From: Fidelibacterota bacterium
GTDB taxonomy: Bacteria > Fidelibacterota > UBA8477 > JABMPR01
Assembly (NCBI GenBank): GCA_016844955.1
Contig: JAERTH010000067.1
Span: forward strand, 1-39,983
Length of the DNA: 39,983 nucleotides
Direction of reading: 5' to 3'
Shown: positions 26,891 through 36,478 of the stretch, one piece after another
How the letters are laid out: every line of letters starts with the position of its first letter
How positions within the stretch are numbered: the stretch's first letter is position 1
Program-made: the position numbers and the translations under genes
The notes under the pieces: model-generated
Database searches by the model: none
Told to the model about the DNA's origin: nothing
What the model saw: the letters and a program-made list of their open reading frames with translations, nothing else

Positions 26891-29515
26891 ATGTCACCAA
26901 AGCAGAAAAAGAATGATGATAGCAGTACACCCCTCATGCGGCAGTATATGGAGATCAAGGCCAAGTACCCTGATGTGGTGTTGCTGTATCGAATGGGTGA
27001 TTTCTATGAAACCTTTGGCGATGATGCCAAGGTGACCTCCAAAGTGCTGGGTATTACCCTCACCAGCCGCTCCAATGGGAAGGCTGCCAAAGTTCCACTG
27101 GCCGGTTTCCCCTATCATGCGTTAGATACTTATCTTTATAAATATATGCAGGCCGGGTTGCGGGTCGCCATCTGTGAACAGGTGGAGGATCCCAAACAGG
27201 CCAAGGGTATTGTAAAACGACAGGTCGTGGAAGTTGCCACTCCCGGTTCGGCCATGAGTGAGCAGTTTCTCACTGCCAAAGAATCAAACTATCTCGTCTG
27301 TGTCTATGGCCTGGATAATCTAATAGGCTTGTCCTTTCTGGATGTTTCCACAGGAAAGTTCAGTGTTCTGGAATTGCAGCCTCAACAACTCAAATCATTT
27401 CTCGCCGGTCTATCCCCCAGGGAAATACTCCTATCTGAAGATGATTCTGAATCAGAACTTTTTATGGGTCGCGGTCAGTGGTTGCTGACCCGTGTCGAAA
27501 GTTGGGTCTTCAATCCTGATTTTGCCACCAGCGAGCTGACCAAACAGTTTAAAACAACGGGTCTCAAAGGATATGGGATGAGTGGTATGGGTGCCGGTAC
27601 CTCTGCTGCCGGTGCTATTCTGTATTATCTCCAGAGTTATCAGGGACGCGATCTAAAACATGTCACCGGCATTCAGACGTTGAAAGCCGATGACTGGATG
27701 ACCATTGATGATGATTCCTTGAGAAATCTGGAATTGTTTCATTCTCTCCGGGGTGGTGGGGATGAGGGTACCCTGATTTCGGCCTTGGATGAAACGGTGA
27801 CATCAGGTGGTGGACGTTTACTCCGCGATTGGCTGCACAAACCATTATTGGATAAAGAGCGGATCGAGAATCGTCTGGATCAAGTCCAACTATTTTTTGA
27901 CAATTCAGAATTACGGAACTCCCTCCGGGATGTGCTCAAGCAAATGGCTGATCTTGAACGATTACTCTCGAAGCTGAGCTCAACCAGAGGTTCAGGTCGG
28001 GATTTGAGCGGGTTGCGGTCTTCACTGCAATTGCTACCTGAACTGGCCAAACTTTTAAATGATAAACATATTCATGAAATTGGTCTCCATGTGGAGAGCT
28101 TACCTGATGTGAGCACCTTGCTGGCTGATCTTGAACGATTGATCGTTGATGAACCACCTGTATCCGTTAAGAATGGGGGTATCATCCGGGATGGTATAGA
28201 CGAAGGTTTGGATGAGATTCGTGGAATAGCCAGAAATGCCAAGGCCTGGCTGGTTGATTTCCAGGTATCCGAACGGCAGCGTCTGGGGATTCCGTCCCTT
28301 AAGGTGGGTTATAATAAGGTCTTTGGCTATTACATTGACATTACCCACACCCATAAAGACTTAGTCCCTGAGGATTATATCAGGAAGCAAACGCTGGTAA
28401 ATTCTGAGCGATTCATTACTGAAGAGCTCAAAGAATATGAAGAAAAAGTCCTTCATGCTGAGGAACGTTACACCGCTCGTGAATATGAAATATTTGATGA
28501 GTTAAGAATCAAGGTGCTAGCCGAAGCACTGGATCTACAAACCATAGCTGATTTTATCGCCCGGCTGGATGTTGTCAGCACGTTTTCAAAGATTTCCTAT
28601 GATCGCAACTACTCACGACCCGAGCTAAATCATTCGCTTGAGATTAAGGTTAAAAACGGTCGTCACCCGGTAATTGAGCAACTCTTACCCGTGGATGAAG
28701 CCTTTATTCCCAACGACCTGCTTTGTGATGCTTCCCAGGATCAGATACTGTTGATCACTGGTCCCAACATGGCTGGAAAATCAACCTATTTGCGTCAGAT
28801 TGGCCTGTTGGTGCTGCTGGCCCAGATTGGATGCTATATCCCGGCAGATGAGGCCAAAATTGGTATGGTTGATCGTATCTTTACCCGTGTTGGAGCTTCA
28901 GATAATCTGGCAGGGGGTGAGTCCACCTTCCTGGTGGAGATGAATGAAACCGCCAATATTTTAAACAATGCCAGCCAGCGCAGTCTCATCCTGCTGGATG
29001 AAATCGGCCGGGGAACTTCAACTTATGATGGTCTGGCTATTGCGTGGGCTTTGATTGAATATCTCCATGGCAAAACTGAACAGGCTGCGCGGACACTATT
29101 TGCCACCCACTACCATGAACTAACCAAGCTGGAAGGTATTTTGCCCCGACTGAAGAATTATAATGTGGCGGTTCGTGAATATGATGAGAAGGTCATTTTC
29201 CTGCGTAAGATTATCCCTGGTGGAGCAAGCAAATCTTACGGAATCCATGTAGCCCAGATGGCAGGAGTCCCATTACCTGTGATTCAGCGAGCTAACGAAA
29301 TTCTTAGCGATCTCGATTCTGGAGAAATCAGCGTCCGATCAACCGAGATCAAAGAAGCTGTCCCAACCTTTGACACACACCAAATGTCACTCTTTGAGAA
29401 ACAGGAACATATCCTGCGAGATAAACTGGATGGGCTTAAACTGGATCAGATGACACCCCTGGAAGCCATGATTTTTCTTGATGAAATGACCCGAAGTATT
29501 CAAGATGAAAAGTAG
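26891..29515 (+). CDS. mutS: DNA mismatch repair protein MutS
   Basis: MutS recognises base mismatches and small loops and starts repair with MutL. The 874-residue protein is full length (E. coli 853). The mismatch-reading GDFYE motif is at residues 36-40. The Walker A GPNMAGKST starts at about 624 and is followed by ESTFLVEMNET, the Walker B LLDEIGRGTSTYDG and the ATHYHEL switch. The C terminus is short and ends in a helical segment (LDQMTPLEAMIFLDEM). No strong ribosome site precedes the ATG. The end overlaps the next gene by 11 bases. Confidence 0.97.
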   Translation: MSPKQKKNDDSSTPLMRQYMEIKAKYPDVVLLYRMGDFYETFGDDAKVTSKVLGITLTSRSNGKAAKVPLAGFPYHALDTYLYKYMQAGLRVAICEQVEDPKQAKGIVKRQVVEVATPGSAMSEQFLTAKESNYLVCVYGLDNLIGLSFLDVSTGKFSVLELQPQQLKSFLAGLSPREILLSEDDSESELFMGRGQWLLTRVESWVFNPDFATSELTKQFKTTGLKGYGMSGMGAGTSAAGAILYYLQSYQGRDLKHVTGIQTLKADDWMTIDDDSLRNLELFHSLRGGGDEGTLISALDETVTSGGGRLLRDWLHKPLLDKERIENRLDQVQLFFDNSELRNSLRDVLKQMADLERLLSKLSSTRGSGRDLSGLRSSLQLLPELAKLLNDKHIHEIGLHVESLPDVSTLLADLERLIVDEPPVSVKNGGIIRDGIDEGLDEIRGIARNAKAWLVDFQVSERQRLGIPSLKVGYNKVFGYYIDITHTHKDLVPEDYIRKQTLVNSERFITEELKEYEEKVLHAEERYTAREYEIFDELRIKVLAEALDLQTIADFIARLDVVSTFSKISYDRNYSRPELNHSLEIKVKNGRHPVIEQLLPVDEAFIPNDLLCDASQDQILLITGPNMAGKSTYLRQIGLLVLLAQIGCYIPADEAKIGMVDRIFTRVGASDNLAGGESTFLVEMNETANILNNASQRSLILLDEIGRGTSTYDGLAIAWALIEYLHGKTEQAARTLFATHYHELTKLEGILPRLKNYNVAVREYDEKVIFLRKIIPGGASKSYGIHVAQMAGVPLPVIQRANEILSDLDSGEISVRSTEIKEAVPTFDTHQMSLFEKQEHILRDKLDGLKLDQMTPLEAMIFLDEMTRSIQDEK

Positions 29516-30560
29516 CTCGGAAACAAGCGGTGCTTCGGTGCGTATGACATTCATGAGATATTTACTCCCACTCCTGTTGCTACCCGTGTTAATCCAGGCT
29601 GAGACAGTTTCATATGGTGAAGACCCCTTCGTTTTAGGCATGTCCATTGATGCATATGCGCTGGGCAATATCAAAGCCTTGCCCATGGCAAACCCCAGCC
29701 CTGGGGCCAATGTTACCCAACTGAATAGTGTCGAATCAAAACTGGGATTCCAGCATACAGAAGGTTTTGGTGGTGTCTACCAAACCGATGTACTCAGTGG
29801 TAACCACGACCAATGGACCTTGGTCCTCTTTCGTGGTGGTGTTAGCAATATTCCTGATACACGCAATGCCCTGCTGGATTATGGCACCGATGGCGTCGCT
29901 GAAAGTGATGATGCAGACGGTACTGAAAATAATGGTCGCCTGGATCCTGGTGAGCGACTCAGTATTAATTCCATCAGCTATTTTAGCACCCAGCAGTTTC
30001 TGGCTGAGCTGGGCTATACCCAGCATGTCAATCCAAAACTGGCCTTACACGGCACGGCGCGGCTGATCTATAATGATTTAGAAGTAGAAAGTGGAATTGG
30101 ATTTGGTTTCCATGGTGGTCTACTCTACGAGCCGGTTAAAAAATTGAGAATGGGACTGGAAGTTACAGATATTCTTACCACCATGCTATTCTGGAGCAGT
30201 GGACTCACTGAAGTCTATTTGCCGCAGCTTTATGTCGGGATTGACTATCAATTGGCATTCAAAAAGATTCCCTTTGTTCTGCATCCCATCTTTCAGATTG
30301 AATATCCACTGGACGGTGCGACAGCGCAACTTAACAAAGTGGATTGGGGCTATTCTGGTGGGCTTGAAATTATTTTTCAGGATCAATTATTTATTCAGCT
30401 CGGGCGTAACGCTTTGAACCAATTTCAAGTGGGAGCGCTAATCCGGACCAAATATATGGATTTGCATTATGGTACGGGATTTTCTGACTTAAGCACAGTC
30501 GCAGGACAAACCCATCGGGTTGGTGTGGGGCTGAAATTGGGTGCTTTTGCTCTGTTTTAA
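29505..30560 (+). CDS. Outer-membrane beta-barrel protein, PorV/PorQ-like
   Basis: A secreted barrel of up to 351 residues. The signal peptide core is MRYLLPLLLLPVLIQAETV, so the real start may be ATG 29553 or 29544; the ATG at 29505 overlaps mutS but gives an unusual 16-residue polar front. After the signal, DPFVLGMSIDAYALGNIKAL resembles the start of FadL/PorV-type barrels, and strands alternate to the final FALF. An Asp-rich, possibly calcium-binding loop lies near DDADGTENNGRLDPGE. PorV-like proteins assist type IX secretion, which would suit the sorting domain on the large repeat protein, but this role is inferred. Confidence 0.65.
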   Translation: MKSSSETSGASVRMTFMRYLLPLLLLPVLIQAETVSYGEDPFVLGMSIDAYALGNIKALPMANPSPGANVTQLNSVESKLGFQHTEGFGGVYQTDVLSGNHDQWTLVLFRGGVSNIPDTRNALLDYGTDGVAESDDADGTENNGRLDPGERLSINSISYFSTQQFLAELGYTQHVNPKLALHGTARLIYNDLEVESGIGFGFHGGLLYEPVKKLRMGLEVTDILTTMLFWSSGLTEVYLPQLYVGIDYQLAFKKIPFVLHPIFQIEYPLDGATAQLNKVDWGYSGGLEIIFQDQLFIQLGRNALNQFQVGALIRTKYMDLHYGTGFSDLSTVAGQTHRVGVGLKLGAFALF

Positions 30561-30612
30561 CTGATTATCTTTGCATCGAAACATTCTGGACGTCATAAAG
30601 GGGAGATTAGAT

Positions 30613-31179
30613 ATGCTTGATAGGGATGCTGCCTGGAAACTCTTGTGTGAATATACATTAACTGAGTCCCTTAGAAAACATGCTCTGGGGGTGGAAGCTG
30701 CCATGCGCGCCATGGCCAAAAAATATGACGGAGATCCTGAGCTTTGGGGAATCACCGGTTTGCTCCATGATTTTGATTATGAGAAATACCCCACTGCAGA
30801 AGAACATCCCTATAAGGGAGTAGCCATCCTCAGGGAATTGGGCTATCCGCAGGAGATGCTGGATGCCATTATGGGCCACGCTGATTACACTGGAGTTGAA
30901 CGTAAAACCTTGTTGGCAAAATCACTGTTTGCCGTGGATGAATTGGTAGGATTTATATTTGCTGTTACCTATGTGAGACCCAGTAGGGCTGTTCGCGAGG
31001 TGGCTCCCAAATCAGTGCGAAAAAAATTGAAACAGAAGGCCTTCGCAGCCAGCGTGAACCGTGAGGATATCATCAACGGAATGCAGGATCTGGAAGTGGA
31101 TGAGAATGAGCATTTCCAATTTATTATTGATGCGCTGACTGAGGTGGATGAAACGATAGGTCTGGCGGGAAATCTCTAA
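30613..31179 (+). CDS. HD-domain metal-dependent phosphohydrolase family protein
   Basis: A 188-residue cytoplasmic protein with the HD signature: His23 (RKHALGVE), His52-Asp53 (LLHDFDYEK), His65, and GHADYTG around residue 89. The family includes nucleotide and cyclic-nucleotide hydrolases; the substrate here is unknown. GGGGAGA seven bases ahead fixes the ATG at 30613; an earlier in-frame start would lack a ribosome site. It faces the Nudix gene tail-to-tail with a 25-base gap. Confidence 0.88.
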   Translation: MLDRDAAWKLLCEYTLTESLRKHALGVEAAMRAMAKKYDGDPELWGITGLLHDFDYEKYPTAEEHPYKGVAILRELGYPQEMLDAIMGHADYTGVERKTLLAKSLFAVDELVGFIFAVTYVRPSRAVREVAPKSVRKKLKQKAFAASVNREDIINGMQDLEVDENEHFQFIIDALTEVDETIGLAGNL

Positions 31180-31204
31180 AGGTTATTACAATAATCCTAA
31201 GTTT

Positions 31205-31816
31205 CTAAATCCTGGATAAAATTTCTTTAAACTCGCTGAGTATCATGGCAGTTGCTCCCCAGACCTTGTGACCATTAATGGCAAAGAATGGAATTTCCCA
31301 ATCGCGATCATGGAATCGTCGCGTTTCATATTGAATGGTTTCAGAGCTAAGGGTTTTTAGAGAAATACTGAAAATTTCAGCCACCTCTTTGGGCTCAGGG
31401 ATGAGATCAGGAGTTGTGTTCGTAAACCCTACCACAGGTTGTACGAGATGATTGCTCACGGGAATGGGCAAAGGGCTGGTTTTGCCAATAACCTCAACTG
31501 TATCCGGGTGGATATTCACTTCTTCATGTGCTTCTCTCAGGGCTGTTTCAATATCACTTTCGGAACCATCCCGGCGTCCACCAGGGAGTGCGATTTGTCC
31601 ACTATGGGCAAAACCATCAGCGCTGCGTCTGATCAGCGGAAACACCCATTCATGATTATCCTCATAGATGGCTATTAAGACAGCTGCAGGGTGAAGATTC
31701 TTCGACTGGAAATCCTGGATTCTACCTTCTGGAATGAGCCGCTTCTGGGCTTCCCAACCAGGTAGGTCCTTTTGGATCTGCTGCTTTAGTTTTTGTATTA
31801 TTTGTAAATTTTCCAC
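31205..31816 (-). CDS. Nudix hydrolase, CoA pyrophosphatase type
   Basis: A 203-residue enzyme of the Nudix superfamily, probably splitting coenzyme A or its derivatives into phosphopantetheine and ADP. The Nudix box runs GRRDGSESDIETALREAHEE, preceded by the family-specific SGQIALPGG. The usual glycine after EEx is Asn, a mild change. The start is GTG at 31816 and overlaps the stop of the MFS gene by one base, so the two are probably co-translated; an alternative start is not obvious. Confidence 0.88.
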   Translation of the reverse strand: MENLQIIQKLKQQIQKDLPGWEAQKRLIPEGRIQDFQSKNLHPAAVLIAIYEDNHEWVFPLIRRSADGFAHSGQIALPGGRRDGSESDIETALREAHEEVNIHPDTVEVIGKTSPLPIPVSNHLVQPVVGFTNTTPDLIPEPKEVAEIFSISLKTLSSETIQYETRRFHDRDWEIPFFAINGHKVWGATAMILSEFKEILSRI

Positions 31817-33060
31817 TAATCTGCATCCCGGATGGTTTTCATGGAAATCCCTAACATTCCACTAAGAGTTGCTCCAATTCCGATAAACAGAAAGATGGTT
31901 CGAGGAGAAATCCATTCTGCTACAATGCCTGTGAATGCTACAGATATAGACATTACGCCGATAACTGCAAGGTTAATCATGGAGAAAACCCGCCCCTGCA
32001 TATCGCCGGGAACAATGGAGTGCACCAGTGTAGTTCGAGTAACCTGAATAAAGGGGATGCCCAGGGAATGCACAAAGATGATGATCAGCGTAAACCAGAA
32101 GGGGTCAATATTGAATGAGCCGACCCAGAATAATGGGATAAATGTAATTCCATCATAAATCAGGCCCAGCATGAGCCAGGTACCCTTTTTATATCTACGA
32201 CGAAGTTGATACACCAGAATCGTGGCCAAAAGCATTCCAATTCCATAGCTGGACTCAATGAATGCGAAATCCTGTCCGCTCCCATCCCAGACTTCCTTGA
32301 TCAACAGGGGCGTGCCCACAACGGCCGGGCCCATGATGAAGAAATTATTCAGGGCTGTAATGAGAATGATCCAAAAGAGGCGACGATCCTGTGCCCAAAC
32401 ATAATGCAGCCCTTTTTTGAGCTCATCTAGATGACGGTTCTCAAATGTTTGAATTTTTCTGTCTTTCCGCTGGTATGAAATCAGAAAAATCAGTATAAAT
32501 GATACCATAAATGTAGCTGAGTCCATAAAGAACAGGTTCGTAATCCCCAGTGTGTTTAGTAGCATTCCAGCGCCAAATAAACCTACAAAATAAGCCAGAT
32601 ACCCAGTAGACTGCATCAGGGCATTGGTTTTTAACAGCTGATCTCCAGCAACAAGTTCTGGGATAATTGCATCTCTGGAAGGGTTAAACAGGGTTCCAAA
32701 TGATGCAGAGAGGAATACAATCACCGCCAGCAAAAGGGGTGAGAGCATATCCATGGTAAAGAAAATGGGGATCAGGAGTATTAATAAGAAACGCGCGATG
32801 TCGCTGATGAGCATGAGGGTTCGGCGTCGATAATGATCAGCCAGTACACCGGCGAACAGGCCAAAGAGCAAGGCCGGTACCGTTGCGGCAAAGGCGATAA
32901 ATCCGGTGAGGGACGCTGATCCCGTAAGATCCAGCATGAGCCAGATTACCGCCATATGGGTAATGCTGTCGCCTGCTTGGGAGACCAGCTGACCTAGCCA
33001 GAGCAGAGAAATATTTTTATTGATGAATGGACGAAAAGGTACAGTTGTGGTGTTGGTCAC
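31816..33060 (-). CDS. Major facilitator superfamily exporter
   Basis: A 414-residue membrane protein with about twelve helices. The N terminus (ISLLWLGQLVSQAGDSITHMAVIWLML) and the loop ADHYRRRTLMLISDIAR are typical of the MFS group containing macrolide and enterobactin exporters. The substrate is unknown. The start is GTG at 33060, 17 bases after the histidine kinase gene, with no strong ribosome site. It is probably co-transcribed with the regulator upstream and the Nudix gene downstream. Confidence 0.9.
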   Translation of the reverse strand: MTNTTTVPFRPFINKNISLLWLGQLVSQAGDSITHMAVIWLMLDLTGSASLTGFIAFAATVPALLFGLFAGVLADHYRRRTLMLISDIARFLLILLIPIFFTMDMLSPLLLAVIVFLSASFGTLFNPSRDAIIPELVAGDQLLKTNALMQSTGYLAYFVGLFGAGMLLNTLGITNLFFMDSATFMVSFILIFLISYQRKDRKIQTFENRHLDELKKGLHYVWAQDRRLFWIILITALNNFFIMGPAVVGTPLLIKEVWDGSGQDFAFIESSYGIGMLLATILVYQLRRRYKKGTWLMLGLIYDGITFIPLFWVGSFNIDPFWFTLIIIFVHSLGIPFIQVTRTTLVHSIVPGDMQGRVFSMINLAVIGVMSISVAFTGIVAEWISPRTIFLFIGIGATLSGMLGISMKTIRDAD

Positions 33061-33077
33061 AGATAGTTCAGCATTTT

Positions 33078-34586
33078 TTAAAATTCGGCGACTGGCAAAA
33101 GAATAGAAAAAGTAGTTCCTATGTCAGGTGTGCTGTCTACAGATATGAATCCTTTGTTGCCTTCGATAATTCCTTTAACAATGGAGAGACCCAGGCCGGT
33201 ACCCACCCCTTCCTTCTTGGTGGTGAAGAAGGGTTCAAAAATTTTCCTTAGATTGGCAGCTGAAATTCCTGCTCCTGTATCGGAAATGGAAACATTGATA
33301 TACTCACCCTGGGGAGCGATTTTCGAAATCCGTGCATTGGGTGCATGGGTTTCATTGGTGAGTTTGAAGGTTAACGATCCGCCATCAGGCATGGCATCTC
33401 GGGCATTGATAACCAGGTTAATAAAAGCCTGTTCGAATTGTTTAACATCTGCATAGGCCATATTTTTCTCTAACTCAATCTGGGTGAGAACTGAGATTGA
33501 TCTGGTACAGATCGCTTCAACAATTTCTCTCCGCTCAAAAAAGAATTCAGCAATATCAAAGGCCACAGGTTTTTGATTTTCTGGCTTGCGGCTAAATTTC
33601 AATAGCTGCTGAATAACACCGGCACTATGCTTGGAGTAGGACTGAATATTCTGGATATATTTATAAACTTCATGATCCTTTGGCAATTTGATGGCGCATA
33701 AATCAGCATAACCCAGGATGGTCGTTAGTTTATTATTGAGTTCATGGGCGATCCGGCTGGCCATAATCCCTATAACTTCCATTTTTTGTGATAGCTGTAA
33801 TTGCTGTTCCAGGATATGTAGTTGAGTTACATCCTGAACGGTACCTTCCAGATATTGTAGGGTCCCGGTATCATCTTTATATGATTGGATGTTCTCCAGG
33901 ACTGAAATTGGAACTCCATCAGACCGTGTCCATTCTGATTCAAAATGCTGAACACTCTTTTCGTCGTGGACCCTATCAATCATTTTTTTGCGAAGTGCAG
34001 GATCCACATAGTGCAACTCTTCTATAGTTTTACCTGTAAGATTTGTATCCGGGCTATATCCTAACATATCCACAAAAGCTGGGTTGGCCAAAATGACCTT
34101 TTCATCAGGTGATACACGGTAATAGCCATTCTGCATAGTGGTGAAGATTCCCTTAAAGAGATGATTAGCCTCCTCAAGGGCCTCCTGGTAGACCCGTAGA
34201 CTGATTTCTTCTCTGAATCGGAGTAGAGAAATTTCTATAGCGGCTCTCAGATTGTCAGCCTGGATTGGTTTGATGAGATAGCCAAATGGCTCGGTAGCAA
34301 GTGCTTGAGACAGGGTTTCTTCTTCAACATCAGTCGTCAGAAAGATGAGGGGGATATTTACATGTTCAGCAATTTTTGCTGCGGCATCAATTCCAGCGCG
34401 ACGGGTTTCCATGACCACATCCATGATGATAACATCAGGCTTCAGTTCGAGGGCCATCTCCTCAGCTTCTTGCTGAGAGGCGGCTGCCCCAGCCAGGTCA
34501 TATTGCATCTCTTTGAGCATGAGTGTGAGATATTTCCGTAGCGATGGGTCATCATCTACAATCATAACTCGAACACGTTGGCTCAT
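33078..34586 (-). CDS. Hybrid response regulator - PAS - histidine kinase
   Basis: A soluble 502-residue signalling protein. An N-terminal receiver domain carries DDD at 11-13, the phospho-acceptor Asp56 in IIMDVV, Thr84/85 and Lys106. A PAS domain follows (about 142-255). The kinase has His281 in IAHELNNKLTT, the N box NLVINARDAMPDGG, then DTGAGIS, FEPFFTTKK and GTGLGLSIVKG. No membrane segment is present, so it senses a cytoplasmic signal or receives phosphate from another kinase. It lies 31 bases after the secretin gene and may tie pilus expression to signalling. Confidence 0.93.
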   Translation of the reverse strand: MSQRVRVMIVDDDPSLRKYLTLMLKEMQYDLAGAAASQQEAEEMALELKPDVIIMDVVMETRRAGIDAAAKIAEHVNIPLIFLTTDVEEETLSQALATEPFGYLIKPIQADNLRAAIEISLLRFREEISLRVYQEALEEANHLFKGIFTTMQNGYYRVSPDEKVILANPAFVDMLGYSPDTNLTGKTIEELHYVDPALRKKMIDRVHDEKSVQHFESEWTRSDGVPISVLENIQSYKDDTGTLQYLEGTVQDVTQLHILEQQLQLSQKMEVIGIMASRIAHELNNKLTTILGYADLCAIKLPKDHEVYKYIQNIQSYSKHSAGVIQQLLKFSRKPENQKPVAFDIAEFFFERREIVEAICTRSISVLTQIELEKNMAYADVKQFEQAFINLVINARDAMPDGGSLTFKLTNETHAPNARISKIAPQGEYINVSISDTGAGISAANLRKIFEPFFTTKKEGVGTGLGLSIVKGIIEGNKGFISVDSTPDIGTTFSILLPVAEF

Positions 34587-34617
34587 CGAGGAACTCTCTT
34601 TCTGTAAAATTTGAAGC

Positions 34618-35925
34618 TTATTTTAAGGACTTAAGAAAGTCCTTGGGGACTTTATCCAAATCTTGTTCGTTTATTCCATTATGGTAAACATCAACGATTT
34701 TTGGTGTGATCATAACCATAAGCTCAGTTCTTTTCTTGGCCATCTGTGTCGATTTGAAAAGCTCACCCAGGAGTGGGATAGATCCCAGAATTGGAACCTT
34801 GGAAACAGTAACCACATCCGATTCCTGCATGAGTCCACCAAGAATGACAGTTTGGCCGTTCTTTACGATTACTTCTGTCAATGCGCGGCGTGTTGAAATA
34901 ATGGGGATACCGTCAGGGGTTAGTCCCTGCTGGAAGTTTGCCTGAGGAGAGAGTCTAATGGTTACAGTGGAGTCATTATTGACATGCACTCGTAGTGATA
35001 ATTTCACCGTTGCATTTTTAAACTCATAGGAAACCATACCGAATTCATTGAGTTTGGGGTATGGAATCTGATCCCCAACCTCAATCTCGGCCTCTTTATT
35101 ATCAAGTACCATGAGGTGGGGGGTGGACAGAAGGTGAAGATCATTGGTCTGCGATAGTAATCCCAACACCAGGTCGATATCGGCTGCAATGATACCCAGA
35201 CCAAATCCTGCGGTAACATTGGGGAAAGCCGGATCCACCAGTGGCTCGGTGAGCAAGCTGCGATATCCAAACTCAGTTCCAAGTACAGCTCTATCACCAC
35301 CAGGGCTTTCTTGTTGTGAAAACCATTGAAGCCCGCGATCATGATCATCAGAAACGGATACTTCTACGATGGCGCTCTTGATATGAACCTGCTCAGTATG
35401 CGTATCTAGCCTGGCCATCAAATTCAGCAACTCAGAAACTTTGCCTGGTGTATCTTGAATAATGACAGTGTTGGTACGTTCATCGCCAAAAACCTTGCCG
35501 ATCTCAGGTGTCACAAACGAAGTTATAACTTCTGATAATTCACTGGATTCCGAGAACTGGCAGGAATAAGACCCGATTTTTGTAGGTATGGCAATATCAT
35601 CCTTATGGGTCACCAGATATTTCCCTGAATTCCCCAGCTGTTGAAAACCCAGGTCATATAATTCTGTCATAATGGAAAGTGCTTCCAGGGGGGCGACATC
35701 TTTTAAATCTAGAGTGATCTTGTTGGTTCGTATTTCTGGATCTGAGATAAAAATCATACCACTTTTTTGACTCAGGATGCGAAGCACATTTTCAAGCTTG
35801 ACTTCTTTTACAGTAATAGAAATTTTTTCGCCTGTTGTCTGTGCATTACCAAGTAGAGGTAGCACTATCAGTGAAACTAGTACAGCTCTGCGAATGGTTT
35901 CAATTCCAACTCTCGTCGATTTCAT
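34618..35925 (-). CDS. Type IV pilus secretin, PilQ-like, short form
   Basis: The outer-membrane channel for a type IV pilus or related secretion system. The start at 35925, one base after the preceding stop, gives a signal peptide ending LLGNAQ, and 435 residues. An STN/N0-like domain (VKLENVLRILSQKSGM) and one N1-like domain (ERTNTVIIQDTPGKV) precede the secretin core (VHIKSAIVEVSVSDD to LPLLGELFKSTQ). Typical PilQ proteins have 600 or more residues, so this one lacks the AMIN domains and is compact. The gene order pilM-N-O-P-Q supports PilQ. Confidence 0.9.
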   Translation of the reverse strand: MKSTRVGIETIRRAVLVSLIVLPLLGNAQTTGEKISITVKEVKLENVLRILSQKSGMIFISDPEIRTNKITLDLKDVAPLEALSIMTELYDLGFQQLGNSGKYLVTHKDDIAIPTKIGSYSCQFSESSELSEVITSFVTPEIGKVFGDERTNTVIIQDTPGKVSELLNLMARLDTHTEQVHIKSAIVEVSVSDDHDRGLQWFSQQESPGGDRAVLGTEFGYRSLLTEPLVDPAFPNVTAGFGLGIIAADIDLVLGLLSQTNDLHLLSTPHLMVLDNKEAEIEVGDQIPYPKLNEFGMVSYEFKNATVKLSLRVHVNNDSTVTIRLSPQANFQQGLTPDGIPIISTRRALTEVIVKNGQTVILGGLMQESDVVTVSKVPILGSIPLLGELFKSTQMAKKRTELMVMITPKIVDVYHNGINEQDLDKVPKDFLKSLK

Positions 35926-35926
35926 G

Positions 35927-36478
35927 TTACTCTCTTTCGATAACAATAGAAAAAATGTCTTCATTGTTGCCCAACACAATCATGGTATCCTGGATGGTCT
36001 GAACCGTATATCCCTTGATCATGTCACCCTCGCCATAAATGTCGTTGTTCAAGATAGCGTAGGGAGCTGAGCGATCCCAGATAATACCATTGATCGTGAT
36101 TTTGGGTCTGACAATACGCTTTTTGCGTTTGACCGGCTTTTTAGTCGTCTTCTTGGTAGATTTCGCAGTTTCTTTCGGCTTTGCAGAAGGCGGTGGGGCT
36201 ACATAGACCCGCTTAAAGGGATTTCGCAACTTTTTAATGTCTTCATTGGTGCTCAGAGTATCGATGGCTTCTACGAATTGAAGTTCCTCGATGAGGGGTG
36301 AGGAAACAGTGCGGATCGTTGTTTGTAGCGTTTCCAAATCCAATGCAAGTGTATTGCCAACAGTTTGCGAGACTTCGCTGGTAAAGATTTTTTTATAAGC
36401 GCCACTAAACCACAGAATCGCTGCAACAAGGATAATGGCCCCCAATACAGTCAGGAGTGTGGTATTTTTCTTGGTCAC
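35927..36478 (-). CDS. PilP-like pilus assembly protein
   Basis: A 183-residue inner-membrane protein with one N-terminal helix (about 8-26), a linker, a RNPFKR motif, a Lys-rich proline segment (PKETAKSTKKTTKKPVKRKK) and a C-terminal homology-region-like domain (ITINGIIWDRSAPYAILN). That fits PilP or GspC, which link the inner-membrane complex to the secretin. Family recognition rests on layout and position; similarity is weak. The start overlaps the end of the PilO-like gene by four bases. Confidence 0.7.
   Translation of the reverse strand: MTKKNTTLLTVLGAIILVAAILWFSGAYKKIFTSEVSQTVGNTLALDLETLQTTIRTVSSPLIEELQFVEAIDTLSTNEDIKKLRNPFKRVYVAPPPSAKPKETAKSTKKTTKKPVKRKKRIVRPKITINGIIWDRSAPYAILNNDIYGEGDMIKGYTVQTIQDTMIVLGNNEDIFSIVIERE

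Noticed and set aside
31180..31204. Bidirectional terminator between the HD and Nudix genes
   Set aside because: The inverted pair AGGTTATT/AATAATCCT is imperfect and lacks a T run on either strand.
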